Shown here: one piece after another, positions 1 to 8,217 of the stretch | Layout of the letters: each line of letters begins with the position of its first letter | Numbering within the stretch: position 1 is the stretch's first letter | Assembly: GCA_038320345.1 (NCBI GenBank) | Contig: JBBQED010000001.1 | Span: 186,001 to 250,000 of the forward strand | Length of the DNA stretch: 64,000 bases | Origin: JBBQED01 sp038320345 | GTDB lineage: Bacteria; Bacteroidota; Bacteroidia; AKYH767-A; OLB10 | Direction of reading: 5' to 3' | The notes under the pieces: model-generated | The model's database searches: none | Seen by the model: only the letters and a program-made list of their open reading frames with translations | Told to the model about the DNA's origin: nothing | Translations under genes and position numbers: made by a program

Positions 1-467
1 TTTACATACAATTTATACTCTTCTGGTCTTGCTTTTACAACATCAGGATGATTTTCAAATATTGGAAAGTACTTCTTGAATATTCTAGTTTTCTCTAGTT
101 GATCATACTGTACATCTCCCGTTTTACCTCCGATAAAATTCCATCCATGCATATCATCAATAAAACCGTTGTGATCATCATCAATGCCATTACCTTCAAT
201 CTCCTGAGTATTGGTCCATATATTAGTTTTTAAATCCGGATGTTCAATATCCGTTCCTCCATCAATAACAGCTACAATTACCGTTACTGCTGTTTTTCCT
301 TTAAGTAATCCGTCATACGCCTTATTGGTACTTACTCCCATTACTTTGTCTTTCGCGGGATCTAAATTAAACCAGCTATCCGGCAGTTGTTGCGCCGGCA
401 AAAGCTGTATGTATGCAGTGAGTAAAACTAAACACCAAACTCTTAATCCTTGATTACTCCTTCTCAT
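1..467 (-). CDS. Subtilisin-like (S8) serine protease, N-terminal part only
   Basis: The reading frame is open from an ATG at 465-467 to the window edge, giving about 155 residues, so the gene continues outside the window. Residues 1-25 form a signal peptide ending near LPAQQ, so the product is exported. The motif VAVIDGGTDIEHPDL at about 66-80 is the catalytic-Asp motif of S8 subtilases, with Asp69 as the candidate. It is followed by an Asp-rich NGIDDDHNGFIDD stretch and GWNF, which is usual after that motif in Bacteroidota subtilases. The catalytic His and Ser lie outside the window, so activity cannot be judged. The gene is divergent from nothing and runs parallel to the exporter at 494-1735, whose stop lies only 26 bases upstream of this start, so co-transcription is possible. 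Confidence 0.85.
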   Translation of the reverse strand, partial: MRRSNQGLRVWCLVLLTAYIQLLPAQQLPDSWFNLDPAKDKVMGVSTNKAYDGLLKGKTAVTVIVAVIDGGTDIEHPDLKTNIWTNTQEIEGNGIDDDHNGFIDDMHGWNFIGGKTGDVQYDQLEKTRIFKKYFPIFENHPDVVKARPEEYKLYV

Positions 468-493
468 GAAATGGTTTTTGATCTCGTGTTCTA

Positions 494-1735
494 TTAATGA
501 CTTGCTACTTTTTCTCTAATAGTTGGCCTGAATCTAGCGAGTGTTCGCATGGCTAAAATAAGACTTATCAAAGTAAGAATCCCACCCATAATAAATGGAG
601 CGCCTGGAAAAAATATCGGCGCATTTTTACTCGTGAACCATGCGAATAGTCCGGTCATCAAAGGTGGTCCTATGATAGAACTAATGCTAATAAGACTTGT
701 TAAAGCCCCTTGTAATTCACCTTGTTCATTGGCAGATACCTGATTAGAAATTAACCCTTGCAAAGAGGGTCCAGCAATACCACCAAGGCAGTAAGGAACT
801 AAAAATGCAAACATCATCCATCCCTGAGTTGCAAATGCGAAGAGTATAAATCCAACGATATAAAAAGCAAATCCTGTATAGATAGAACGCTTAGCACCTA
901 GCCAAGGATTTATGATCCTAATTAATCCACCTTGAACAATAGCTACCATTAATCCTACCATGCCGAGGGATAATCCCACCATCTTTTCATCCCATTGAAA
1001 TTTTTCTATGGTATAATAAGTCCAAGTACTTTGAGCAGCATGTCCTGCAATATAAATCAACATAAACGAAGCGGCAAGTCCTATTACAAGGGGATACTTT
1101 TGTAATTGCTTCAATGATCCTGCAGGATTCGCGCGTTTCCAGTGAAAGTCACGACGATTTTCTTTTGCGAGAGATTCCGGTAAAATAAAATATCCGTATA
1201 AACTATTTAGCAATGCTAAAACTGCGGCAGCAATAAATGGGATCCTCGATCCATACTGTCCCAGTAATCCTCCAAGTACAGGGCCAATGATAAATCCTAG
1301 CCCGAATGCAGCACCTACCATTCCGAAATTCTGCGAACGTTTTTCAGGGGTACTGATATCTGCAATATACGCTGTAGCAGTTGTGAAACTTCCACCTGCC
1401 ATTCCTGCGATGATTCTTCCAATAAATAACCAGAAAATAGTTGGTGCAAATGCAAGAAATAAATAATCTATACCAAGTCCCAATAATGAAAATAAAAGTA
1501 CTGGACGACGACCATAATGATCACTTAGATTTCCTAAAACCGGAGCAAAGAAAAACTGAGTGATGGAATAGGCAAACATTAAACCTCCTCCATACAATGA
1601 GGCTTGACTTAGATCGCCATGAATCAGTTCTTTGATTAGTTTAGGCAGAACAGGAATAATAATTCCTAGTCCAATAACATCAATCAAAAGGGTAATGAAG
1701 ATAAATCCTATTGCAGGAGCAAATTTTTTTGACAT
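494..1735 (-). CDS. MFS efflux transporter, TetA/TCR-like
   Basis: This is a 413-residue inner-membrane protein with about 12 hydrophobic segments. It carries the MFS motif A between helices 2 and 3 (GNLSDHYGRRPVL) and the TetA-type opening IDVIGLGIIIPVLPKLI. The family contains proton-driven drug exporters, including tetracycline pumps. Environmental members of this Tet-like branch often have no proven resistance role, so the substrate is unknown. The frame stays open up to 1783, but the extra 16 residues (containing CYHC) are not membrane-like. The ATG at 1733-1735 gives the usual start just before helix 1, so I chose it. The next gene downstream on the same strand is the partial subtilase. 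Confidence 0.85.
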   Translation of the reverse strand: MSKKFAPAIGFIFITLLIDVIGLGIIIPVLPKLIKELIHGDLSQASLYGGGLMFAYSITQFFFAPVLGNLSDHYGRRPVLLFSLLGLGIDYLFLAFAPTIFWLFIGRIIAGMAGGSFTTATAYIADISTPEKRSQNFGMVGAAFGLGFIIGPVLGGLLGQYGSRIPFIAAAVLALLNSLYGYFILPESLAKENRRDFHWKRANPAGSLKQLQKYPLVIGLAASFMLIYIAGHAAQSTWTYYTIEKFQWDEKMVGLSLGMVGLMVAIVQGGLIRIINPWLGAKRSIYTGFAFYIVGFILFAFATQGWMMFAFLVPYCLGGIAGPSLQGLISNQVSANEQGELQGALTSLISISSIIGPPLMTGLFAWFTSKNAPIFFPGAPFIMGGILTLISLILAMRTLARFRPTIREKVASH

Positions 1736-1854
1736 AAGGAGAAATGGTCTGCAATGATAGCAGAAAACTGAAAGTACAGACAATTTCTCCCGAAAATACG
1801 CTTAACTATTAATGCTATTAGCAGATCTTCATACTGAAAAGAGGTGCGCAAATA

Positions 1855-2826
1855 TTACTTCGTTGCAATCAAAGTTGGGCCAGGATTATTTTTCACCGGA
1901 GGTACTGTTTGTAGATACCGGTAAATCGCTTTCAATTCAAGATCACTCATTCTGCTAAATGCACCCCATGGCATCGTGGACTGGACGATTACTTTCCCTT
2001 TTCTAAATCGTGCAATAAAATCATTCTCTGTCATTACTGCTAGCTTACCACACTCAGAATAGGTGGTAATATTAGGGGTAACTACGGTATAGGTTGGATC
2101 CACTTCACTCACCATATGAAATCCGCCACCCAACTCAGGTCCTACAAAAGCTCCTGTTGCCATATCTCTGTTGGTATGGCATCCTTTGCAATTTGCCACT
2201 GACTCTACAAGATATTTTCCGTATGCTGGAGTTGAATCTATATCCACATGATCAACAATTTCCTTATCGGGTCCAACTGGCTTTATCACCAATGCGAACA
2301 ATGTTTTACCCAACATATTCCATTGGGTACGCTCTACTTCATGATGGATAGGAGGTAATGTGCGGAGATAGCTGATAACTGCAGTAAGATCTTCGTTTGA
2401 CAAATTATGAAAAGGCATAAATTCTGGCAAAATTCTCCCATCAAATCCCACGGAATAACGCAATGAGCGCGCAATCACACTATCTGGTAAATTTCCAATT
2501 CCCGTTTCTTTATCTGAAGTAATATTTCTTGTTCTAACTAGACCTGGCGGGATATCAAAAATATGTCCTCCACTCAGATTAACAATTTCCCCTTGATTGT
2601 ATTTATCCAGTTCTTCTTTGGGAGCATGGCAATCTGCACAATGAGCAGGGCCATACACCAAGGCTTTACCTCTAGCAATCACCAGTGAATCGGTGGAGGC
2701 ATGAATAGCAGGATAAGGGGCTTCATGCTTCTTGTTTTGCAACAGAGTAACTGTAATAGCCAGTACCACAATGAGCAGCAGAATCGTAATTCCTGTCCAT
2801 TTAAAAATTCGTTTCAAAAGTTTCAT
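1855..2826 (-). CDS. Membrane-anchored dihaem cytochrome c
   Basis: The protein has 323 residues, with an N-terminal membrane anchor at about residues 12-30 and the rest exported. Two haem-binding CxxCH motifs are visible: CADCH at 63-67 and CKGCH at 213-217. Each lies in its own cytochrome c domain, and candidate axial methionines follow (FMPFHNLS in the first, MPWGAFSRMS in the second). The layout resembles the cytochrome c subunits that pass electrons from periplasmic dehydrogenases to the respiratory chain. No dehydrogenase or oxidase gene lies beside it, so its partner is unknown. A well-formed promoter (2847-2875) precedes the start, and the gene appears to be transcribed alone or ahead of the exporter. 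Confidence 0.85.
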   Translation of the reverse strand: MKLLKRIFKWTGITILLLIVVLAITVTLLQNKKHEAPYPAIHASTDSLVIARGKALVYGPAHCADCHAPKEELDKYNQGEIVNLSGGHIFDIPPGLVRTRNITSDKETGIGNLPDSVIARSLRYSVGFDGRILPEFMPFHNLSNEDLTAVISYLRTLPPIHHEVERTQWNMLGKTLFALVIKPVGPDKEIVDHVDIDSTPAYGKYLVESVANCKGCHTNRDMATGAFVGPELGGGFHMVSEVDPTYTVVTPNITTYSECGKLAVMTENDFIARFRKGKVIVQSTMPWGAFSRMSDLELKAIYRYLQTVPPVKNNPGPTLIATK

Positions 2827-2846
2827 TTCTAGTAGGTTTAGGAGAG

Positions 2847-2875
2847 CAAATCTAATAGAATAAAAAAAAATTCAA
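2847..2875 (-). promoter_or_regulatory. Bacteroidota-type promoter for the cytochrome c gene
   Basis: On the minus strand TTG (2873-2875) is followed after 18 bases by TAGATTTG (2847-2854), which fits the -33/-7 pattern of the phylum. The -7 box ends 20 bases before the ATG at 2826. Confidence 0.6.
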
Positions 2876-3022
2876 CCGCTTTAATACTTGAATTGTCAGT
2901 GTTAACCGATGAATTGTATTTATTAATGAAAGAGTTGTATTAAAGCAATTGCCGTTGATGCAGTCCCAGCTTCCATTTCGAAACTAAAAGGCAAATTAAT
3001 CGTATTATTAGTCATCCAACCT

Positions 3023-4483
3023 ATGAACTCAATCCTCAACTTTTTAAAGCGAAAAAATCTTTATAGCCTTATAGACGAAGAAGATGTTGTTTCCCGACAA
3101 CAATTCGTGATTTTCAGGATTTTTTCTTGGTCAGGTATTTTAGTGTGTATTGGAGTATTCGTTAAGATGGTCATGACGATACCCAATCATGGTTTCGTTC
3201 CCTATTTGATCTTGGGCCTTTCAGGATTGATGCTCGTGAATTTTTTTGCTGTCAGGAAAGTTAGAAAACTACGGTTTGCATATACCATTATGCTTATCAC
3301 TGCCTTCCTTCTGCTTCATGCGGTGGCATATACTTGTGGTGGTGTACGAACAGGAGGAACTCTTTATTATGGAGTGGTGGTATTGTATTCCTATATGCTG
3401 CTAGGAAAAAAGCGAGGAGGTATCTTTGCTGCAGTATTCATTGCGCAATTTATCTATCTCTATTTCATCAGTTCATTTTCTGATCTTACCTCATTTGCTT
3501 TATTCAAAGAAGATCCTCAGTTGATCATGCAAGATTTCATGGTTAATGGATTACTTTCCATTTTTATGATTGCCAGTTTAAGTCGTTACCTACAAAGCGG
3601 GAAAAATGAAATTACACAGGGATTAGAGAAGTCGAAAAAAGAAGTCGAAAAAAGTTATGCCGAACTAAAAAATAAAAATGCACTTTTGAAAGGCTATTCC
3701 ATCAATCTTGAAAAATCAAATAAAGAATTGGAAAAATTTGCTTCTATCGCATCTCATGACCTCAAGGCGCCCCTCCGTGCAATAGGTGGTTTAGTGGGTA
3801 TCATCGAGGAAGAAAGTCGTGAGTTACTTAATCTGGAATTGAGAGATCATTTTACATTAATCAAGGCTCGTGTAAACCGAATGGATCTACTGCTAAATGC
3901 ATTATTGGAATATTCGAAAGCTGATAGAGTAAAGGAATTATCAACGGAAGTTAATGTAAGGATGCTGATATTTGATATTATACATCAGCTCCATCCCGGT
4001 GAAAAAGTGACGATAAATGTTGCAGAAAATCTGCCTATAATCATCGCAGAAAGAAAGAAAATGATGTGCATTTTCACGCACTTAATCTCCAATGCCATCC
4101 GCTTTAATGATAAAGAAGATATTCAAATTAGCATCACTGCCCAGAAGTGTGAAACAGAATGGCATTTCATGGTAACGGATAATGGGCCGGGTATCGATAA
4201 GAAACATCATGATAAAATATTTGTAATTTTTCAGACCCTTAATTGCAGAGACGATTTAGAAACGATGGGTGTTGGATTGCCAATAGTTCGCAAGCTAGTT
4301 GAAGAAAAAGGGGGGAAGATCTGGGTAAACTCTGAAAAAAACGAAGGATGTACCTTCGCCTTTAGTCTACCACTTATTGTGTTCCATGCAAACCTTGACG
4401 AACATCACATCTTGAAAGAGAACACTTTTTCAGCGACTATAAAGGAACAGAAGGTAAATCAAGAGATGACTATCAGTGGATAA
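3023..4483 (+). CDS. Membrane sensor histidine kinase
   Basis: This 486-residue protein has a six-helix N-terminal membrane domain (about 30-190) without a clear periplasmic sensor domain. A coiled coil at about 195-235 leads to the HisKA dimerisation box SHDLKAPLRAIGG, with His245 as the phosphorylation site. The HATPase_c domain shows the N box (NAIRFND), the G1 box (DNGPGI) and a G2-like VGLPIV. The C-terminal 40 residues extend beyond the kinase fold and look unstructured. Such kinases autophosphorylate and pass the phosphate to a response regulator; none is adjacent, so its partner must be elsewhere. The 3' end overlaps a longer reading of the next gene, whose likely ATG is at 4536. Confidence 0.9.
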   Translation: MNSILNFLKRKNLYSLIDEEDVVSRQQFVIFRIFSWSGILVCIGVFVKMVMTIPNHGFVPYLILGLSGLMLVNFFAVRKVRKLRFAYTIMLITAFLLLHAVAYTCGGVRTGGTLYYGVVVLYSYMLLGKKRGGIFAAVFIAQFIYLYFISSFSDLTSFALFKEDPQLIMQDFMVNGLLSIFMIASLSRYLQSGKNEITQGLEKSKKEVEKSYAELKNKNALLKGYSINLEKSNKELEKFASIASHDLKAPLRAIGGLVGIIEEESRELLNLELRDHFTLIKARVNRMDLLLNALLEYSKADRVKELSTEVNVRMLIFDIIHQLHPGEKVTINVAENLPIIIAERKKMMCIFTHLISNAIRFNDKEDIQISITAQKCETEWHFMVTDNGPGIDKKHHDKIFVIFQTLNCRDDLETMGVGLPIVRKLVEEKGGKIWVNSEKNEGCTFAFSLPLIVFHANLDEHHILKENTFSATIKEQKVNQEMTISG

Positions 4484-4506
4484 ATCCTTCATACTGTTAA
4501 ACTTTT

Positions 4507-4514
4507 TACCTTTA
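4507..4514 (+). promoter_or_regulatory. Candidate -7 box
   Basis: TACCTTTA fits the TAnnTTTA form of the -7 element and lies 21 bases before the ATG at 4536. No well-spaced TTG is visible upstream. Confidence 0.4.
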
Positions 4515-4535
4515 TCCCGACTTAAAAAGAATTCC

Positions 4536-4913
4536 ATGCACATCATTAACAGAGACCTCCTGGTAATTACCCCCAAACAAGCCTGTGTTGACTGGGCAAA
4601 TGCTCTCGGACAAGATTTTGAACTCAGTATTGAGGACATGTCGGGACATGACGCAGCATCCTCTTTTCTGATTCCTGAATTTGAAGACGAAGACGAAGCC
4701 TTTGAGTGGATGGCGGAAGCTGCGGAATCTTGGTTCAGTTTGTTACTAAGAGAATGGACTGATGATGAGGCGCTTTGGCCTGAAAATCTAAGTTGGGAAA
4801 ATCTAAATGTATACTTCCACATTTCCTATCAATCAATGATTTTTGATGTTGTTCCGGAACAAATTGTGAAAGATGAGGAAGGATTAGAGGATGAAGATGC
4901 AGAGTTGAATTAA
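4536..4913 (+). CDS. Small acidic conserved protein, function unknown
   Basis: The protein has about 125 residues, is strongly acidic and rich in Trp. It has no signal peptide or membrane segment and is presumably cytoplasmic. It opens with INRDLLVITPKQACVDWANAL, contains an acidic block EFEDEDEAFEWMAEA, and has a WPENLSWENL motif before HISYQSMIFDV. I recognise this pattern as a widespread but uncharacterised family in Gram-negative bacteria; no reaction can be assigned. The frame could start at 4476 inside the upstream kinase gene. The ATG at 4536 follows a candidate -7 box and begins where the family-like sequence begins, so I prefer it. Confidence 0.75.
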   Translation: MHIINRDLLVITPKQACVDWANALGQDFELSIEDMSGHDAASSFLIPEFEDEDEAFEWMAEAAESWFSLLLREWTDDEALWPENLSWENLNVYFHISYQSMIFDVVPEQIVKDEEGLEDEDAELN

Positions 4914-4922
4914 GTAAAATTG

Positions 4923-4930
4923 TACTTTTG
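4923..4930 (+). promoter_or_regulatory. Candidate -7 box for the LamG-domain gene
   Basis: TACTTTTG matches TAnnTTTG exactly and ends 29 bases before the ATG at 4960. A TTG at 4905-4907 is a poor -33 partner because the spacing is only 15 bases. Confidence 0.45.
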
Positions 4931-4959
4931 AAGGTATAAGCTAACAAAACCTATACCTG

Positions 4960-6345
4960 ATGAAAAACTTTACGCGTTGTTTCTTCTTCTGTTTCTTCTT
5001 GCTGAATTTGTTCGGACTTCAAGTCAGCGCGCAAGTTCAAAATTCTCTATCATTTGATGGGGTTGATGATTATGTAACCATCCCAGCCGCATCTTCCATG
5101 ATTTCAGGATCAACTGAAATGACACTTAGTTGCTGGGTATATCCAACCAATGCAAATCCTGCTTACCCAAATTTTGATGGCTTCACGGGTATCCGGAATG
5201 ATATCGATGCAGATTTTTATTTAGTGCAAATCTCCCCTTCCAACACAGTAGAAGCAAGATTCCGGAATAGCGTTGGTACTGCTTATGATATAGTTTATTC
5301 CGGACTTCAGCTAAATACTTGGCAGCATTTTACATTTACTTATGATGGTAGTCTTCTTCGTTTGTACAAGAATGGTTTTGTTGTGGATTCTGCCGCTGCT
5401 ACTGGTTCCATTACTAATTCTGCAGTGGATCTTACTGTTGGAAATGTAATATTCGCAAATGCAAGTTTTTACTTAGCTGGGAAAATGGATGAAGTGAGCT
5501 TATGGTCACGGGCTTTGACCGCTCCTGAAATCACATGCTTACCGGGAAACGGAATTGCTCCAGGCGCTAATGGTCTTGAACTCTATTATAAATGTAATCA
5601 AGGAATAGCTGGAGGTGGCAACACTGCAATAACTTCATTAACGGATGAAACGGGAAATATCAATGGAACATTTAATAATATGGCGCTAACAGGATTGGCG
5701 TCTAATTTTGTTGCCGGTGCAACTTCTGCTACTTCGATCACTGCATTTGTTTGTCCTGGTGTGGCTTTCAATTTTAATGGAACTAATGTGTATGGCCCGG
5801 GAACATTTTACGACACACTTACTACGACCAACGGATGTGATTCGGTAGTCGCATTAACCTTGAGTTTGCTTTTTGTAAATACGAATGTAATTACTTCTGG
5901 CTCTACAATGACGGCCTCCTTGGCAAATTCAACATATCAATGGCTAGATTGCAATAATGGATACGCACCCATTGCTGGAGCTACATCGCAAAGTTATACT
6001 CCTACTACTAATGGTAGTTATGCAGTAAGCGTTGTACAATCAGGATGTACTGATACTTCCAATTGCATTACATTAACTAACGTGGGGATTGATCAGCCTT
6101 TATTGCTTTCCGGAGTTACCGTTTACCCAGTAATAATGCAAAATGAATTAACTATCAATCTTGGAACTACGCTTACAAGTAAACAAATATTTATTACTGA
6201 TGTAACGGGAAAAGAAATATTCCGGTTTCCGCAGGTAATAGAAAATGAATTGAGGATTGATGTATCCAGCATGTCAAGTGGAATTTATTTTCTTAAAGTA
6301 ATGACAGATTCCGAAGAAAGATCCTTTAAGTTATTTAAAAATTAA
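4960..6345 (+). CDS. Secreted LamG/concanavalin-like domain protein with T9SS sorting domain
   Basis: The protein has 461 residues, with a signal peptide ending near QVSAQ (residue 25). A laminin-G/concanavalin-like jelly-roll domain covers about 28-215, showing the hallmark SLSFDGVDDYVTIP opening and GKMDEVSLWSRALT near its end. A short Ig-like stretch around 320-375 follows. The last 80 residues are a T9SS type A sorting domain (VTVYP, then VTGKEIFRF, then SGIYFLKVM, ending in FKLFKN). It is expected to be exported to the cell surface, where LamG domains usually bind carbohydrate; no catalytic residues are evident. It is monocistronic, with its own -7 box and a strong terminator. Confidence 0.85.
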   Translation: MKNFTRCFFFCFFLLNLFGLQVSAQVQNSLSFDGVDDYVTIPAASSMISGSTEMTLSCWVYPTNANPAYPNFDGFTGIRNDIDADFYLVQISPSNTVEARFRNSVGTAYDIVYSGLQLNTWQHFTFTYDGSLLRLYKNGFVVDSAAATGSITNSAVDLTVGNVIFANASFYLAGKMDEVSLWSRALTAPEITCLPGNGIAPGANGLELYYKCNQGIAGGGNTAITSLTDETGNINGTFNNMALTGLASNFVAGATSATSITAFVCPGVAFNFNGTNVYGPGTFYDTLTTTNGCDSVVALTLSLLFVNTNVITSGSTMTASLANSTYQWLDCNNGYAPIAGATSQSYTPTTNGSYAVSVVQSGCTDTSNCITLTNVGIDQPLLLSGVTVYPVIMQNELTINLGTTLTSKQIFITDVTGKEIFRFPQVIENELRIDVSSMSSGIYFLKVMTDSEERSFKLFKN

Positions 6346-6376
6346 TTATTCATAACTTTAATTGATCTATGAAAAA

Positions 6377-6403
6377 CCCTCTGAAAAAGCAGAGGGTTTT
6401 TTT
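6377..6403 (+). terminator. Rho-independent terminator
   Basis: A 7-base-pair stem CCCTCTG/CAGAGGG with a six-base loop is followed directly by seven T residues. It lies 32 bases after the stop codon of the LamG-domain gene. Confidence 0.85.
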
Positions 6404-6415
6404 ATGATAAAAAAA

Positions 6416-6438
6416 GTCCGCATGATTTTCATGCGGAT
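6416..6438. repeat. Short perfect inverted repeat
   Basis: CCGCATGA (6418-6425) and TCATGCGG (6429-6436) are separated by only three bases; a T-A pair and a G-T wobble extend the stem outward. No T tract follows, so it is not an ordinary terminator. It lies 12 bases after the terminator at 6377-6403. Confidence 0.6.
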
Positions 6439-6537
6439 CAGATAAAAGCATATTCGTTGGGTAACGGAATAGGGAAATTAGAAAAGGTAAGTTTAATATT
6501 ACTACTGATTTGCTTAAACAAAGTACAGGAACATTTT

Positions 6538-6590
6538 AATACCAAAAGAGGGTATTTTACACGGTGGGGAAAATACCCCCTTTTAGTATT
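6538..6590. repeat. Long imperfect inverted repeat
   Basis: Arms at 6538-6558 and 6570-6590 pair over 21 positions with two mismatches around an 11-base loop. The core is GGGTATTTT against AAAATACCC, and the loop is ACACGGTGGGG. No T tract suited to termination follows, beyond the T-rich right arm itself. The rest of 6346-6723 holds no credible gene. The function of the repeat is unknown: it could be a folded RNA, a protein-binding site or the remains of a small mobile repeat. Confidence 0.65.
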
Positions 6591-6723
6591 ATTTATATGT
6601 TGACTTTAGCCCTAACTAAAAGTATCAATATAACGTACAGTCCTCACTCCATGAAAATCGGACTACAAAAGTGAATTTATTGCCCTGTTAAATATTCCCT
6701 AACATATTGAAAAGCTAATCATT

Positions 6724-7239
6724 ATGTTTCAAAGTTCCCACTTTTTTCCACCTTATAAATCGCATCGGTCTAAAGGTAAAACCCGACCTTTCACAGTATA
6801 CCTCATAAGAGGTAAAAGTACGGTCTGGCAAATCATCAAAAAATTGATTGAGAGCTACTGATATAAAGTAGTAGTTCTAAGAGAAGGAAATGATGATGCA
6901 TTTGTTCATACGGAACACAAAGAAATGATCTATTGGGAATGTGATTGTGCGATAGCGATCTTAACTGCAGATGAAAAATTACAAAATGGAAATTTCATTA
7001 CTGATCTTAATGTTTATTTTGAACTGGGGTTTATTCAAGCTTTGATTGATGCTGAATACTGTAATCATCTATTCAAAGAACCTATAATTCTACTTAAACA
7101 AGAAAATGTTCTTATACCAAATAATATAAGTGAATTAACTTGTTTAGAGTTTAACAAAAATAAAATTCAGGATTTAGATGAATCATTACATTCGAACCTT
7201 GATCAGATTTATAATAAAATACTTACCTTTTACGAATAG
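6724..7239 (+). pseudogene. TIR-like (CAP12/Pycsar-type) domain gene interrupted by an in-frame TGA
   Basis: One continuous frame runs from an ATG at 6724 to the stop at 7237-7239 (172 codons), broken only by TGA at 6859-6861. Upstream of the stop it reads FTVYLIRGKSTVWQIIKKLI, and downstream YKVVVLREG, then a Cys- and Ala-rich CDCAIAIL segment. It continues with VYFELGFIQALI and ends in IPNNISELTCLEF. This order matches the TIR-like domains of bacterial defence effectors (a strand, a helix, an ELGF-type motif and an IP-nnIS-g segment). The intact sides of the stop are Tyr and Tyr; a GGA to TGA change would explain it. TGA is a normal stop in this window, so recoding is unlikely. The downstream part alone (from the ATG at 6925) lacks the first strand of the fold. 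Confidence 0.65.
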
Positions 7240-7264
7240 AAAAATTAAAAGTAAACATAAGAAT

Positions 7265-8155
7265 ATGCAACCACAAACAAAAGTAAATTTTAATAATTGT
7301 CAGACTTTAAGAATCCTCCGATTTGTATTTTTGATCGCACTATGTATATTCTTCTTCAAATTAGATAGTCAAACATCACTGCTGACATTAGGAAAGCTCT
7401 CTCCAATACTAATGACAGCAATAATATTTTCAGAACGAAATAATCTTTTTGCCCAAAGAAGTGAAAACTTAATGTTAGCGTCTTCCCCTAATCCGATAAT
7501 GGTTGATTTTGTTGATACGGTAGTCAGTGCAAATGACCTTACCAATTATTTTGAACAGAATAATTCAGGCCACTTTACTGGATTAAGATTTCATTGTGCA
7601 TTAAATCAGGAGAATGCACTGGTACTACTCGTTTCACGCTCTGGAATTAACACAGGAGTAAATAGCGATTATTGTATTTTAGATATTAATCAAGTAATAA
7701 ATCCTTCAACACCATTCCCAGAATCCATTACTGAGATTGAAGCACAAACAATGATCCAGCGTTTTTATACTGGCGTTTTGGTTGAAGGACAAGTGCAAAA
7801 CTCCGGTAATGATATGTTTAAAAAATCGAGGTTTCATTATTGGGAAGATATTCGCCAGTTAATAAGAGCAAACCTTCCTTTAAGTCCTGAAGACCCTACC
7901 AATCCAATGGCGGGATTTTTTATTAAAATTGAACATGGTTATATGACCAGTGCAATGGCTAATAACTTTAATACAGAGTATGACTGCTATTATCTTTTAG
8001 GAGTAACCATGAATGAGTTCATGGGATATACTATTATGCTTTGTATGACAGACAGATACGGGGTTTCGATTATTAATGATGGAGCTTCCCCTAATGGAAC
8101 TGATTATCAAGGTCGGTTCTTGGAAGGCTCTAATCCGTGCCCAAGAATGTGTTAA
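7265..8155 (+). CDS. Unrecognised protein with a hydrophobic N-terminal region
   Basis: I do not recognise this gene. From the ATG at 7265 it encodes 296 residues. Residues 18-36 form a strong hydrophobic segment (LRFVFLIALCIFFF), with a weaker one at about 40-55. The remainder is mixed alpha/beta and probably exported or membrane-tethered. It contains a HYWEDIRQLI stretch near the middle and ends in a Cys-containing NPCPRMC tail. A longer frame begins at 7178 inside the TIR-like gene, but the extra residues are Lys/Arg/Tyr-rich and not persuasive. It lies 25 bases after the broken TIR-like gene and could once have been its partner; that is inference from position only. Confidence 0.6.
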   Translation: MQPQTKVNFNNCQTLRILRFVFLIALCIFFFKLDSQTSLLTLGKLSPILMTAIIFSERNNLFAQRSENLMLASSPNPIMVDFVDTVVSANDLTNYFEQNNSGHFTGLRFHCALNQENALVLLVSRSGINTGVNSDYCILDINQVINPSTPFPESITEIEAQTMIQRFYTGVLVEGQVQNSGNDMFKKSRFHYWEDIRQLIRANLPLSPEDPTNPMAGFFIKIEHGYMTSAMANNFNTEYDCYYLLGVTMNEFMGYTIMLCMTDRYGVSIINDGASPNGTDYQGRFLEGSNPCPRMC

Positions 8156-8217
8156 CGTAATATTTCTGAAATTCTTAGTAGTTGCTATCTTAGCTTTCTA
8201 TACTTCAGATCAAAATT

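Noticed and set aside
494..1735. Calling the MFS exporter a tetracycline-resistance determinant
   Set aside because: The sequence shows only family membership, with no linked tetR or mobile context. Many Tet-like exporters in environmental Bacteroidota have other or unknown substrates.
6859..6861. TGA in the TIR-like gene as selenocysteine or a reassigned codon
   Set aside because: TGA ends several other genes here, the codon falls where Gly is expected, and I see no selenocysteine insertion element or selenoprotein family.
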